Shown: positions 11,289 through 21,768, counted from the stretch's first letter. The stretch: 64,000 bases of DNA from Forficula auricularia (GCA_024734495.1 JALMQS010000225.1:11437573-11501572); one strand, 5' to 3'. Notes: generated by a model not told the origin, from the sequence alone. Program-made: numbers and translations.

Positions 11289-12764
11289 GAAGCAGTTTAG
11301 ATTATAATTTTTAGCAAAATATTTTCAAGCCCTTCTTGAGATAGGTAGTTCAAAAAAACGAACCAAAAAAACCCCATTTTTCATGCACGATTACAATACT
11401 TGACCATACCTGAATGGTAAAATATGTGTTGTTGCAAACTCATAACTTATCCATACACATATCTCTCGTTTATTTTAGGAAGCTTATTTTTGTATTAATA
11501 ATTCCTAAGGCATTAACGTAGTTGTTCCGCCAAATGCGTTTTCTTAGGATTTTTTTGAAATTTATACAAATTATTATTTAAATACTTCTGCATCGATTGG
11601 TGGCAAAACGAAATTTATGAACAATACAGTTCTGGAAATATTAAATTTCAAAAATCGAGTTTTTCAGACTCTTTAACATTGCACTATACGGGATATCGGA
11701 AAATTTACATACATATTTAGTTATAATTAGGAAACCCTTTTTACCATTTTTATAAAAAACTAAACCAACATTAAACAATAAGCAATACATATTTTAAGAC
11801 AATTTTGATTCATAGTTACAACACAGTTTCTGAGATAATAAGGAATAAATAATCAAAAAATGTATAAAAAAAATTTATACTAAAAAACAATTTGGCAACA
11901 GCGCATTTATTTAAACAGCGAAAGATACATAGTGCTAGATTTTTTTCAAAATTATAATTTTCATAAGGTGTAACTTAGGTGTTGATTACATTTGTTAAAA
12001 AATAACAAAACGATTTTTATAGAAATTTAAAATGTATTTTATCTGTCATTTTAATATAAAAATATTCAATCTCTCACAATGGTGCCAAATTTGTCAAACG
12101 AGCACGGGATTGGCTAGAACCGGTACAAAAATAGCAAAAGTTTTGTGCTTATTAATTATGAATCTTATTGTCTGTTCATATACACTAGCATTAACTTTTT
12201 GCTAGTATTGTCGCGAAACAACTACCTTAAAGGCTAACTGTGCAAAATTTGGTTCGAATCGGAGAAAGGGTTCAAATTTTTAAATCCATTTAATTTTTGG
12301 TCAGATTTCAAACCAAAGATATATTCAAGTCTTAATCTCAATAAAAAATATCTAAATATAAAATTTCATTTTGATATGATAGCTTCGCTTCATTGGCTTC
12401 TGAACTAGATTGTACACCAAATTTGGAAACAGTAACACATACTAACCCACTAACTAGCAGATAATTATTTTAACAAAATAATTAATAACTCTTAAACTAT
12501 AAATACTCCGTATGGTAAAGTAATTAACAAAGTCTAAAAACAAAACAAATAAACAATTGTTTCGAACTATACACTCATTTTCAGGAACTTGCATAAGATG
12601 TTCATAATAATGTTACGCAATCCCTTTAACTTTTAACAGGAAAGTCACGGGTGGTTTTAATAAAAAATAGTTAATAACATATAGAAATGATTAGAAAAAT
12701 GAAAATTAAAAATTTATAAATAAGTAAATAAAAATATATATATATTTAAATAAAAAAAATATCT
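11289..12764. other. Decayed repeat DNA, no gene seen
   Basis: Holds a copy of the dispersed hairpin motif ATTACAATACTTGACCAT near 11390 and a GTATGGTAAAGTA half near 12510. Otherwise AT-rich with stops in all frames. Confidence 0.55.
12752..12761 (-). terminator. Pol III terminator of tRNA-iMet
   Basis: On the minus strand the tRNA 3' end is followed within about 5 nt by a run of seven to eight T residues, the standard RNA polymerase III stop. Confidence 0.8.
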
Positions 12765-12836
12765 TAGCAGAGCGTGGTTTCGATCCACGGACCTCTGGGT
12801 TATGGGCCCAGCACGCTTCCGCTGCGCCACTCTGCT
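12765..12836 (-). tRNA. tRNA-iMet: Initiator tRNA-Met (CAU)
   Basis: The minus-strand sequence folds as a complete 72-nt cloverleaf. The acceptor is AGCAGAG/CTCTGCT with discriminator A. The D arm includes the A box TGGCGCAGCGG. The anticodon arm CTGGG-CCCATAA-CCCAG has anticodon CAT, and the T arm is CGTGG-ATCGAAA-CCACG. Two features mark the eukaryotic initiator rather than elongator Met: the A1-U72 acceptor pair, and AUCG in the T loop where other tRNAs have TTCG. No intron, and all stems pair, so it is probably functional. It initiates translation with eIF2-GTP. Neighbours are unrelated repeats; a Pol III T-run follows directly. Confidence 0.96.
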
Positions 12837-13078
12837 TATGCACCTTGTTTCCTGAAAAAAATTAAATCTCTCAAAAATATTAAAAAAAATTAAAAATATG
12901 GATTAAAACAAAAATTATTTTTTACTTATTCACAAAAAAATAATTTTTAATGGCATTTTTTCCCATCCTAAGCCAACGTTAAATAAAATAACTTTTTGAC
13001 TAAAATATTTATCATAACCAGAAACCCCTAAAATATGCAATGAAATAGGCAGTAAATAATCTAAAAATATGCAATAGC

Positions 13079-13328
13079 TGGATACTGACTGAGGATTTTC
13101 CTCGCGAGGCCAGCCCCTTGAGGCAAATGCCTGGTCGGTCAGTACGTTCCTCGTCCAAGACAAAAGTGCCCATTGCCTCGTCTGAGGCTGCCTCGGTCCG
13201 ATCCATCGGTTGTCGGTTTTTCTGAATGCTCAAAGGCGCCTCGGGTCCTTTCCTGCGTTCACTCAGGACGGTTCTGTGGCAAACGCCCGAGGCAGCCTCG
13301 CGAGGCTGCTCGCTCAGTCAGTATCCGG
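13079..13328. mobile_element. GC-rich MITE-like element
   Basis: TIRs GGATACTGACTGAG and CTCAGTCAGTATCC bound about 250 bp that is much more GC- and CpG-rich than its surroundings, with internal repeats of CCTCGCGAGGC and GAGGCTGCCTC type. The overlapping ORFs at 12930-13233 are artefacts of this composition. No clear target duplication, so the superfamily is undetermined. Confidence 0.7.
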
Positions 13329-13419
13329 ATAATGAAATAGTCCAAATAAGGAATTATTTTTATATAATGTTAATGTATTACAATAAATCCCTAACAATAA
13401 AATAAATAAAATATGAAAT

Positions 13420-13902
13420 AATTATTTTATAATTGAATGTAATGGAAGGCAGCCTAGGGGTAGTGAGGGAAGAAAAAATTAACTCTTATCAAATAAGGTG
13501 TAATTTATTGGTATATTTTCTCCTTTCTTTTCAAAACCGACGTTTCGGAGGATTCTTCCTCCCTTCTTCAGGGTTTCAAGGGGTCAATGAATGAAACAAA
13601 TAAAATGTTTTCTTCTTCTCTCCACAGAAGTGTTCAAAACTTTCTTCTTCTTTAGCTAAGGCATAGAAAAACAATTTTATTTGTTTCCTTCATTGACCCC
13701 TTGAAACCCTGAAGAATCCTCCGAAACATCGGTTTGAAAAGAAAGGAGGAAGGATTCCAATAAATTACACCTTATTTGATATGTGTTAATTTTTCTTTCC
13801 TCACTACCTCTGTGGGCTGCCTTTCATTACATTCAATTAAAAGTTCTACCAATCCGTCTCTCTCCAGAGAAAATTTCATTGCAAAAAAATTATTTTATAA
13901 TT
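13420..13902. mobile_element. Hammerhead foldback element, family 2, with 15-bp TSD
   Basis: The body is 13435-13887. The outer arms (GAATGTAATGGAAGGCAGCC at left; GGCTGCCTTTCATTACATTC at right) extend inward about 190 bp, giving a large hairpin. Each arm carries a hammerhead-like core, antisense in the left arm and sense in the right. The right end carries the family signature CCGTCTCTCTCCAGAGAAAA. Flanking direct repeats AATTATTTTATAATT (13420-13434 and 13888-13902) form a perfect 15-bp duplication, favouring retrotransposition over a DNA-transposon MITE. Confidence 0.82.
13534..13576 (-). ncRNA. Hammerhead ribozyme-like motif, family 2
   Basis: On the minus strand: AAACC (helix I), CTGAAGA at 13571-13565, two extra nucleotides, GGAGGA-AGAA-TCCTCC (perfect 6-bp helix II), GAAAC, GTC at 13541-13539, then GGTTT closing helix I with five pairs. 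Helix III is only ACGT, which is self-complementary, so activity would probably need a dimer (double hammerhead). The paired site in the right arm (13704-13735) has lost half of helix II and has ATC for GTC, so it is broken. Confidence 0.68.
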
Positions 13903-14428
13903 TAAATTAATATAATAGAGGTTCCTATGGCCCACCTAGCTTCATAGCTCACCCCCCCCCCCAGTTTTATGAAAAGCAATCGCTCTTTGAGGCCTACTAG
14001 TTTTACAGTATATTTTATTCACTTATAAAGAATTAGAAGAGGTTTTTATTATCTTTTGTTAAAGCTACAAAACTTATCCGTTTTATTATTAGTATATAAT
14101 GCTAATTTTGTAACAATTTTACGTCTAAATGCACTAATTCAAATATATATTAGGTCATCTGCTTACAAAAAGCAAGTAAACTAAATATACAATTGCATAA
14201 AAATACGGCCTCTTATCATAACATACTTTTTAAATTTCAGCTTATAATTTACAACCAAGAGCTTGAAATATTCGATTTTTCTAATTTTAGCAATACTGCG
14301 ATTCTGAATCATGTGAGCTCACATTATAATTAAATCTTGAAATTAATACTTAACTTTTTGACACCTAAATGAATTATCTATAAGCTTTCTTTTCAAATAA
14401 TGGTTTCCTTTTTATTTTCACATTTATA
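13903..14428. other. AT-rich spacer, no gene seen
   Basis: AT-rich DNA with a C10 homopolymer tract near 13953. No repeats recognised apart from that tract. Confidence 0.6.
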
Positions 14429-15626
14429 TTCTATAGCAGCGGTCGCCAAACTTTTTGACCTCACGGACCAGTTAATTCATAATTTAAATCCCGCGGACCA
14501 CTAATAGGATTTTTTAAGTGTTAAATATATTTATAAAAAAAAATTGTGATCAAAGAACACATAAAATGTACCTAGTTAATAAAATGAAACTATTAATAGT
14601 AACCAAGTTATGAAAGCTTTATTAATAAACCATAATAAAATAAACAAAATAAACAAAAATTGTACAAACAAAACAATTAAAAGATGGTTTAAATATATCA
14701 AACTTTTAGCGTTATACATTCCTAGTGTGATGGATGTTCCTGCTTACTTGAAATAAGATTATGGATATTTGGATCCAATGTTGTTACTGCAAGACGGAGA
14801 ACTGCATTTATTTCAAGCCGAGATCGGTACCGTGTTTTGATGACTGTGACAGATGAAAAGGCCTTTTCACATAAATAAGTTGTGGAGAATTGAATCAGAA
14901 TTTTCATCGCCTGTTCACTAAGCAAAGGGTATTCACTTTTTATGGAAAGCCAAAACTGAGGTCTTGATAAGGATGAATGAAATTTAAATTTGAGAGTTTC
15001 GTCGGACGATAGGTCGATGAGGCTTTCTTTTAGATGCATGCTTAACTTACTATCCTGAATGTTCGCTGCAAACGGATCTATTATCCACATATTACCATGT
15101 CTGGGATCTTCATTCTTTGGGTAATAACGAGCAAAAGATTCTGTAAGTGATTCCAAGTGCTTTTTAACTAGGGTTACCACTTGCTGGTTAACATCATTCT
15201 CCTTCATGTATTCATCAAAATTATAAAACATTTGCAGATCGTCTTCAACCAACCGCGTTTTCCACAGTAATATTTTCTTTTGAAACGCATCCATTTTACT
15301 TCGTAGTGTGAACACGTCCTTAAGTTGTCCTTGCAAAGATATGTTTAGTTCATTTAACTACGGAAAAAATATCTGCCAGGTATGCAAGCTTTGCTAGCCA
15401 TTCATTGTCGGACAAGCATTTTTGCAATTTCGGATTATTTTGCTGCTGGAAGTTTTTATAACTTGTCACGTATTGTTATGAATTGAATCATGTTTAAATG
15501 CATCTTAAAACATAACTTAACATGATGAGGAAGTATATTCCACATTTTTCTGCGGACCAGCGAATTTTTCTCGCGGACCACTAGTGGTCCGCGGACCACC
15601 ACTTTTGCAACCGCGCTGTTCTATAG
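14429..15626 (-). mobile_element. hAT (Buster-like) transposon remnant with 8-bp TSD
   Basis: The body is 14437-15618 (1,182 bp). Ends CAGCGGTCGCCAAACTTTTT and TTTTGCAACCGCGCTG are imperfect hAT TIRs. A perfect 8-bp duplication TTCTATAG lies at 14429-14436 and 15619-15626. It encloses the C-terminal part of a transposase on the minus strand. The N-terminal half of the gene is deleted, so the copy is internally truncated and non-autonomous. Confidence 0.94.
14722..15480 (-). pseudogene. Truncated hAT transposase, C-terminal dimerisation region
   Basis: An open frame of 204 codons runs 15336-14722 on the minus strand. Homologous sequence in a shifted frame (LAKLAYLADIF-like) continues upstream to about 15480, so the first ATG is not the real start and at least one frameshift is present. 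The C-terminal part has the hallmark hAT (Buster/ZBED5/SCAND3-like) pattern FSTTYLCEKAFSSVTVIKTR YRSRL, written here with a gap, and ends HPSH-stop. This is the hATC dimerisation domain. The BED zinc finger and most of the RNase H-fold catalytic core are missing; full-length relatives run about 600 residues. It cannot be an active transposase. The cut-and-paste family is fixed by the flanking TIRs and 8-bp duplication. Confidence 0.92.
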
Positions 15627-15966
15627 AATATAAGTGGGGAAATATTGCGATAGTCAGTCTGGTTTCCCTACGGTCAACCAGTTGGACAGAAAAAAAATGC
15701 TTAAAAATATTTAAAAATTTGTATGCCAAAAAAAGGTATTGAGTGAATTTAACACTCGGATTGCACAGCTTATGAAATATTAAAGACTTTTAAATTCAAG
15801 ATTATTATTTTGTTAGTGATATTATATTTTTGACCCTAATGAAAACTCACAATGAATCGAAACATTGCCAAATAAATAAATAATCAAGTATTCTAGAAAA
15901 TTATTTGTTGTTAAAGTATATTTATTAGAGGAGGGAGTTAAATAATGAAATCATCTTGTATAAGAA

Positions 15967-16087
15967 ATGAATTAAATAATGCAATTGGATGTTGATGAAA
16001 GCAGTCCTGCAGACCGCTTTCATCAACATCCAATTGCATATTTATACCAGTCCGTCTCCTAAAGAAAATCTCTATGAATTAAATAAT
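15967..16087 (+). mobile_element. Ultra-short derivative of hammerhead family 2, 14-bp TSD
   Basis: The body is only 15981-16073 (93 bp). It is a hairpin with arms of at least 22 bp (GCAATTGGATGTTGATGAAA and its reverse complement) around a ~13-nt loop, followed by the family tail CAGTCCGTCTCC...AAAGAAAA. It is flanked by a perfect 14-bp duplication ATGAATTAAATAAT (15967-15980 and 16074-16087). The ribozyme core is absent, but the duplication shows the copy inserted as a discrete unit. Confidence 0.78.
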
Positions 16088-17030
16088 ATTTAAAACATTT
16101 GGTTTAAACTAATTGATGAATATTGAATACTAAAATAGAAACTTAAGGACCCTTAGGATGATTTTTTTGAAATAATATATTTTTAGCGTTCTTTGAATTA
16201 TAACCGGCATGTCAATATGTCCATCATTTGTAACAGCTTCCGGGCTCTTACAGATATTGTGATGAAATTTCATAGGTTTATACTTTTAATTTTCTCAAAT
16301 TTATACGGATGCAGAAATTGCAAAAGTTAATTTGAGGCATTTCCAAAAACATAAAAAGTTCTGATGAAAAAATATTTGTACACACCATCGATAAAAATGC
16401 TATTGAATATAACTTTTAAAATCTTTTAAACATGTTTTATAGTATCTTGTAATTTTTGTTACGACCTGCTAATTGGCCACAAAGTCGCTAGCAGTGAACT
16501 CCTAATTTTAAATATTTTTTATTTAAAAATGTGTAAAAATTTAAGAAAGTAGTATAGTTTTGATAAAAAATCGTTATTATAAAATAATTAGTTTTGTTTA
16601 TACAGAAAAATAAATATTTTTAATTTGACATTCGTTTTTATTATAATTTGTTAATTTTTTTCAATCAAAAATTTATTCTGGCTCGCTGATGGAAAATTTT
16701 TTAGAATAGAATTAATTTTTAATCTCTAGCAATTCGCTTGCTTATTTAAATCCCAAGAGCTTTTTACTGAGGCTCGCCTGGCATATTTTTCTGTGCTTCT
16801 TGATTCCCATTGCTTCCCATTTGGTTGCATAGATATTAGGCGCTTATTTCAAAAATCAATTAGGAAGCAAAATAAGAATAATAGGCTTTACAATAAAAAA
16901 TATTTCTATGTAATTCATTTTTTAAATAGATTTATTTTATTTTATTGGTGCATTTATTTATAGAGGTTAGAAACAATAAACATAAGGAGAAGATTAGGTA
17001 ATTATATGGCGCTCTTTCGCATATACGAAT
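16088..17030. other. AT-rich DNA, no gene seen
   Basis: Stops in all frames and generic decayed repeat sequence. The segment near 16240-16330 resembles other AT-rich repeat filler. Nothing was recognised with confidence. Confidence 0.55.
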
Positions 17031-17034
17031 AATC

Positions 17035-17445
17035 GAAATAAGGTTGCTTCTTCCATCAATCTCGATCTAAACAATTTAGAAAAATGGGGCTCTCAAAATT
17101 TAGTTAGCTTTAATGGCAACAAGACTTAATGTTGTCTAATTTCTAGTCTTGAAAATAAAAATTTCCCTGACATTCTCTTTGGATCAAATACTCTGAAGAT
17201 GTGTGATAGGCTGGCCATATATATGTGTCTTAATCGCATTTGACTTGTTTTGAAATAAACACATTTCATCTGTGGTAAAATCTACAGATAGGAAACTTGG
17301 CTTCTTATTCAGACCCAGGTGATTTTTCACGACCTTGCAATTTCTCACCTTCTACAAGGCCCAAATCAGCCTCTGTTTCGAATACGATTCGCATCTGTGG
17401 AGAGAGGCTTCCACAAATACTTTTTCCACCCTGACAATTTTATTA
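17035..17445 (+). pseudogene. LINE reverse-transcriptase fragment (post-catalytic region)
   Basis: Translation in shifting frames gives INLDLNNLEKWGSQNLVSFN, then NKNFPDILFGSNTLKMCDRL, then pieces resembling KSTDRKLGFLFRP and SLFRIRFASVERG. This is the region just after the catalytic motifs of a CR1/Jockey-like non-LTR reverse transcriptase. It belongs to the same family as the fragments at 27908-28775 (palm, catalytic motif) and 43770-44278 (C terminus). Several stops and indels mean it is non-functional. Confidence 0.8.
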
Positions 17446-17465
17446 TTTTTAAGAAAAGTGGATCC

Positions 17466-17931
17466 TAATATTTAATTGAAGGAGACAATAAAAGAGTGTG
17501 TCTTCTGCTGGAATTACAAATTTTTAATTTATATCGAGACTATAGTTTTGAGAGCTTTTGCCCTCTTCATCAGTCTATTAAAATTGATTCACAGGAATTA
17601 ATGTATGAATGGTAAGTGAGATTTACATGTGGTCTGGGCAAATTATGATTCACCGTTTATACTTGTTTCATTTTTTGACTGTAGGTGGCAGTATTGGGGT
17701 TTTTATTTGCGCGGCTATTTTTAAGATACGGTTTTCCGAAAGTTCGATTTTCCGATTTAAGAATTTTTCTGGTGAGTTATTGTATGATTTTAAAATTTTT
17801 AACGATTCAAAGGTATTAATTTTTAGGGATCGTGCTCTGATCTAATTAATTTAATATTTGATTCATCTGTCTCATTCATTTTAAAAAAATTCTGCTACTC
17901 TCGGCAAAAACTTTCAATTTAATATTTAATT
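17466..17931 (-). mobile_element. Hammerhead repeat family 1, longest copy, 12-bp TSD
   Basis: The body is 17478-17919 (442 bp). One end is GAAGGAGACAATAAAAGAG and the other TCGGCAAAAACTTTCAATT; a perfect 12-bp duplication TAATATTTAATT flanks both (17466-17477, 17920-17931). The hammerhead and the shared upstream block (GCCGCGCAAATAAAAACCCC on the minus strand) read on the minus strand. 33233-33562 is a co-linear copy of that block in plus orientation. The ORF at 17609-17845 lies in this repeat and is not a gene. Confidence 0.83.
17530..17581 (-). ncRNA. Hammerhead-like motif, family 1, inactivated
   Basis: Minus strand: CTGATGA at 17573-17567, extra A, GAGGGC/GCTCTC helix II, then CAAAAC where GAAAC is required (conserved G12 changed to A), TATA and GTC at 17540-17538. 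The loss of G12 should abolish catalysis, although the fold is preserved. Confidence 0.6.
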
Positions 17932-18944
17932 ATATATTTAAGCTGATTTTCTTTTTTTAATTAGTTGATATGTTATTTTAACAACAAATGAGTTACACAA
18001 ATGAATATTAGTAATAAAATTCTCTTAAAAAATGATTTCTTTATTGGAATATCTATTCTGAATTTTACCAGAGTAGAATTTCTTCCTATATATTAAATAT
18101 CGTTTAAAGTGCGCATGGCCATCCCTAGAATAAATGAATTTAAGAATAATCTCTAATTGAATAAAACTTGTCTGGACTTGACTTTTGCAAATTGGTGCTT
18201 GTTAAAAATTAGCAAGATAGGGAGAAGGCCTTTTCACAAAAAAGAGTCGCAAATTCTTTTTCGATCTCGTGCAATTATTCGTTTTATAATCAACTGGTGT
18301 CGTCATCACACGACTTTCACATTAGTTTTTCCCTTATTTGAAATCATCTTAAAATTACATATCGGCTTAGAGTGTAAAGCTGCTAACTCCATTTTTTATC
18401 ATAAATGAAATATTAATACTGTTCGAAAGAAAAAGAGATGCAGCATCGTCCAAGTAAAACTGCTACTTAAAATTAATATCGTAAGTTGTAGAAAAAAATG
18501 TTAAAAATAGTTTTTTCCATAACAACAATATTAAATTTTGTTTGTTTTTCTCTGCCCTGTAAAATTTCCTTGTTGTGAGTTAGCAGGTTTACTCTCTAAG
18601 GCGACGATATTAAAATAATATATAACATATAGTTAAAGGAGACAATAAAAGAGTGTGTGTTTTTATTAATAATCGTATCATAATTAACATACATAATAAA
18701 GTAAACGATTTAATGATTTTCTTTTTAAATATTAATAAATACAATGCTTTTATAAAAACAATCACAAAACGATTTTTAAAAATCCAACTTTTTCAGAAGA
18801 AATTCTCCCTTAATCAATCGAAATTTGGAAAAATGATTGGTTTAAAAACAAAATATAAAGCTACTATAGAAAAAAATAAATATTTTGAAAATAAACAATG
18901 ATACAGATGGCTTGGAGATGAAATTATCTTGAATAAAACTAAAG
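17932..18944. other. Repeat-derived DNA, no functional gene seen
   Basis: 18095-18330 is a diverged copy of sequence at 48260-48400, and 18290-18310 matches 54680-54710 in reverse. The ORF at 18157-18408 falls in that repeat. A short family-1 terminus (GGAGACAATAAAAGAGTGTG) lies at 18639-18658 without its partner. Confidence 0.55.
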
Positions 18945-20302
18945 AAACTGCAACGGATCGTTGCTAAACTTTATCCAAATTAATTTGAAATATTGATATT
19001 TTTATTTCTTGATTATTAATCAGATTTCACTTGCAATTTGCAGTCCATGTTGACTTAAATTCAAAAATAATGATCGATTCTCATCTCGAGGAATAACCAT
19101 TTTACATTGGATTTTAAACGTTTCGGTTATTATTGATAACCATTGCTGAAGACATGGAGGAATCGGCTTAAAATAAAAAATAACGATCAATTCTTATATA
19201 ATACTAGATGAATAACCTTATTGCATTCCATTTTTGATGTTTTGACTATTAATGGCAACCTCTACTGAAAAGGTGGAAAAATCAAAAAGACTATATTCTT
19301 TTATGGCAAACAACTCAAGCTTGAACTAATTGAATACTAAAATTTGTGACTTTAATTGAGACCATGGGTTCCGTAGTCTTTACCTGAGGACCCTTTGAAG
19401 TCGCGCTTGCGAGACCGATTACAATACTTTACTCATGCTTCGCATTGGATAAAGTAAAAATATAAATCTCTATACTAAAAAAAATTATTCGAAAAATTTC
19501 TGAAAAACATTAGAAAACCAGTCTGAATTTTGATAATTGAATTTTTCTTTATTAATATTTAAATCATTTCTAAAATTAATATTTTTTCTAAAATCCGTTC
19601 TTTATCTAAAATTTTGGAATTGGAAAAGTCAGAAATGTTTCCCACATTACAGGTGAAGCTAATATAAAGCATCTAATAAAAAGATCCCCGATCCCTGATA
19701 TATACCTACACCAAATTCTATTTTACTTTATCCAATGCGAAGCATGGCTAAAGTATTGTAATCGGTCTCGTGGCAAGCGTGAATTCAAAGGGTCCTCAAG
19801 TAAAGACTACGGAACCCATGGTCTCAATTAAAGTCACAAATTGTACGATTCTTTTAGTTTGAATTTTAATACCTGATGGTTTTGCCAAATAGTATATGGG
19901 GTCTCGTCCAGAGGCCAAAAAGTGGTATTTTTTCAGGAAGTGCGAGCGGGTGGATGTACCATATGCTATCGTTATTTTCGTCCACGATTTTTTTCACACC
20001 GTAGAACTCATTGAAATGAAACTGAAAACTTACCATTCTTTTAACAAAATGAAGCGCTGATTAGTTTTTGGTATATATCGGCCAACAAACATTAGTACTT
20101 TATTTCAGTACTTTTTTAGTTTTTTCTAAATATTTTGAAAATGACTAAACCAATTTTGATGAAATTTAATATTGTAATTAAGTACCTTGAGGACCACACA
20201 AAAGGTCATATAAAGTTTTTTTGTAAAATTATATTTTAAAGTGCTTTAACCTAGAATAATATAGTACATTGGATAAAGTTTAGCAACGATCCGTTGCAGT
20301 TT
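18945..20302. mobile_element. 1.36-kb element with 32-bp perfect terminal inverted repeats
   Basis: Ends AACTGCAACGGATCGTTGC... (18945-18980) and ...GCAACGATCCGTTGCAGTT (20271-20302) are perfect inverted repeats through TTTATCC. Internally there is a second large foldback (19326-19860). No transposase ORF. A partial copy is 28790-29590. No target duplication was recognised, so the superfamily is uncertain. Confidence 0.8.
19326..19860. repeat. Large internal foldback
   Basis: The left arm (through GAGACCATGGGTTCCGTAGT) pairs with the right arm (ACTACGGAACCCATGGTCTC). Arms of about 130 bp each contain the CCGATTACAATACTTT / AAAGTATTGTAATCGG hairpin motif. Confidence 0.85.
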
Positions 20303-20711
20303 ATTTACACGGTAGATGCCTTCCTCAAAAATTGGATTAGAAAAAAACGTGTAAAATTTTTTTGATTATTAATTCAATAATTTTAAAAATCCCCTTATAA
20401 AATAACGAACATCAGAAAAATAAATACTTTTGAGTGTAAAAAGAGTGTGAACTTATAGATTTAAAATTTACTTAAGTGAATGTTTTAGACCAGTGATTCC
20501 CAACCTTTTGTGGCCCATTTCTCCTTTCTGGAGGTTGACTAATACCTAACGTCCCCTTTTCATTTTAATAATTAGTAGTGACCGTAATGTTGTAAGGTGA
20601 AACGTCTTTAATAAAGATAAAAGTAAATAAATATTATATGCAATATTCATTTACTATGAGTTAAGGATTCTAGGTCACTTGTTTCACATTAAAATTAAAA
20701 AATAAAAGATG

Positions 20712-20762
20712 TAAATTTTTTCAATATATATATTTCGAGCTGTAAGCTCATCTTCAGGAAAG
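20712..20762 (-). ncRNA. Hammerhead-like motif, family 3, left arm
   Basis: Minus strand: TTTC (helix I), CTGAAGA at 20757-20751, extra T, GAGCT-TAC-AGCTC (5-bp helix II), GAAA at 20736-20733, an (AT)n helix III that is self-complementary, TT, then GAAA closing helix I. Every conserved core position is present. Confidence 0.6.
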
Positions 20763-20814
20763 TACAGAATTATTATATTATATATACCTATAATATTATA
20801 GTTATAATTCTGTA

Positions 20815-20865
20815 CTTTTCTGAAGATGAGCTTACAGCTCGAAATATATATATTGAAAAAATTTA
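20815..20865 (+). ncRNA. Hammerhead-like motif, family 3, right arm
   Basis: Plus strand: CTTTT (helix I), CTGAAGA at 20820-20826, extra T, GAGCT-TAC-AGCTC, GAAA at 20841-20844, ATATATATAT, TT and GAAAA. Same architecture as the left arm. Confidence 0.58.
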
Positions 20866-21239
20866 CATCTTTTTATTTTTAATTTTAATGTGAAACAAGT
20901 GATCTAGAATCCTTAACTCATAGTAAATGAATATTGCATATAATATTTATTTACTTTTATCTTTATTTTTATTTTTAATTTGGAATCTGGAAAAATTAAG
21001 AAAGTTGACAGTTAATATTTGAAAAAATAAATGAAAGTTTGAAAACTTTGTTATTGTTTTATTGTGTAGTACTATTTTAATTTTTTCCCCTTTGAATACT
21101 CATCGCTCCCCCTGATAACCCAAATCGCCCACTTGGGGGCGATCGCCCCTAGGTTGGGAAACACTGTTTTAGACGTTAAATATAATTGTTTCGTTAATGT
21201 TTTATTCGAAATTTCGGTCAAAATTCACCTAGATTTGTT

Positions 21240-21768
21240 TGTAAACAATTTTCCAATAGCCGGGGAGATTGAATGGATGTTGGGCCCTTTATTGAGTGAG
21301 TGCGGATCCCGCGAGGTGGGAGGCTAGCGCAGCTCTAACGGCCCCGGAGCGAGGCTACGATCTACGGCCTGTCCGCCAGGGAGCGGAACCTTTGAGCAGA
21401 GCACACCGTCGCGTCGGACGCGTAGTCGTCCCTGACAGAGCCGCCTGACACCATCGAAGCTACAACCACTTTCCCTTCACACCCCTTATTTATTTATTTT
21501 CTTTAACAAAAAAAAAAACAACAAAAAACAAAAAACGTGCGCTATGTCATTAGAGTGAATATCCGTAGAGTGTCAATTAAAAATTGTGTGAGTGCGAGTG
21601 TGTGTCTGTGCGTGCATTGATTGAATTTCCAAGTCCGGCGAAATGCCGGGCGAAATCGTCGTTGAGACTGAAGGGAGTCCGCGGATTGTGGACGCGGGCC
21701 CCCAAGACAAGGCCCCCGTCGTCAATGGTGCAAATGTGGAAACGCTACCGAGACATTCCGGCAAACAG
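21240..21768 (+). CDS. Probable first exon of an unidentified protein-coding gene
   Basis: The 5' leader is GC- and CpG-rich (about 21290-21480), unlike the surroundings, and carries an A-rich tract near 21508-21537. The coding part starts at ATG 21643 with purine G at -3 and an in-frame TGA at 21622-21624, which fixes the start. Forty-two codons follow (MPGEIVVETEGSPRIV..., ending RHSGKQ) to 21768, where CAG|GTATGG makes a good splice donor in phase 0. The peptide is hydrophilic, with no signal peptide or membrane segment, and looks like a disordered N terminus. Codons are GC-rich, in contrast with the flanking AT-rich DNA. I do not recognise the gene. No downstream exon could be identified, so intron 1 may run past the window end. 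The exon start (about 21240) is a guess; coding runs 21643-21768. Confidence 0.68.

Larger units (their letters stand above)
20611..20966. mobile_element. Hammerhead foldback element, family 3
   Basis: Inverted arms of about 170 bp, starting ATAAAGATAAAAGTAAATAA and ending TTATTTACTTTTATCTTTAT, flank a short AT-rich centre. Each arm has a hammerhead-like core in opposite orientation. It is inserted in the hAT at 20491-21166; its own duplication could not be delimited. Confidence 0.8.
20483..21174. mobile_element. Non-autonomous hAT element with 8-bp TSD
   Basis: The body is 20491-21166 (676 bp). Ends CAGTGATTCCCAACCTTTTG and CCTAGGTTGGGAAACACTG are hAT TIRs. A perfect 8-bp duplication TTTTAGAC lies at 20483-20490 and 21167-21174. 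No transposase. It contains the hammerhead foldback at 20611-20966. Confidence 0.94.

Noticed and set aside
17609..17845. 78-codon ORF
   Set aside because: Lies inside the family-1 repeat and is disrupted in the co-linear copy at 33233.
18157..18408. 83-codon ORF
   Set aside because: Part of a dispersed repeat also present near 48260 and 54680; no domain.
19080..19170. AACGTTTCGGTTATTATTGATAACC with CTGAAGAC nearby as a hammerhead
   Set aside because: CTGAAGA and GAAAC lie on opposite strands, so they cannot form one core.
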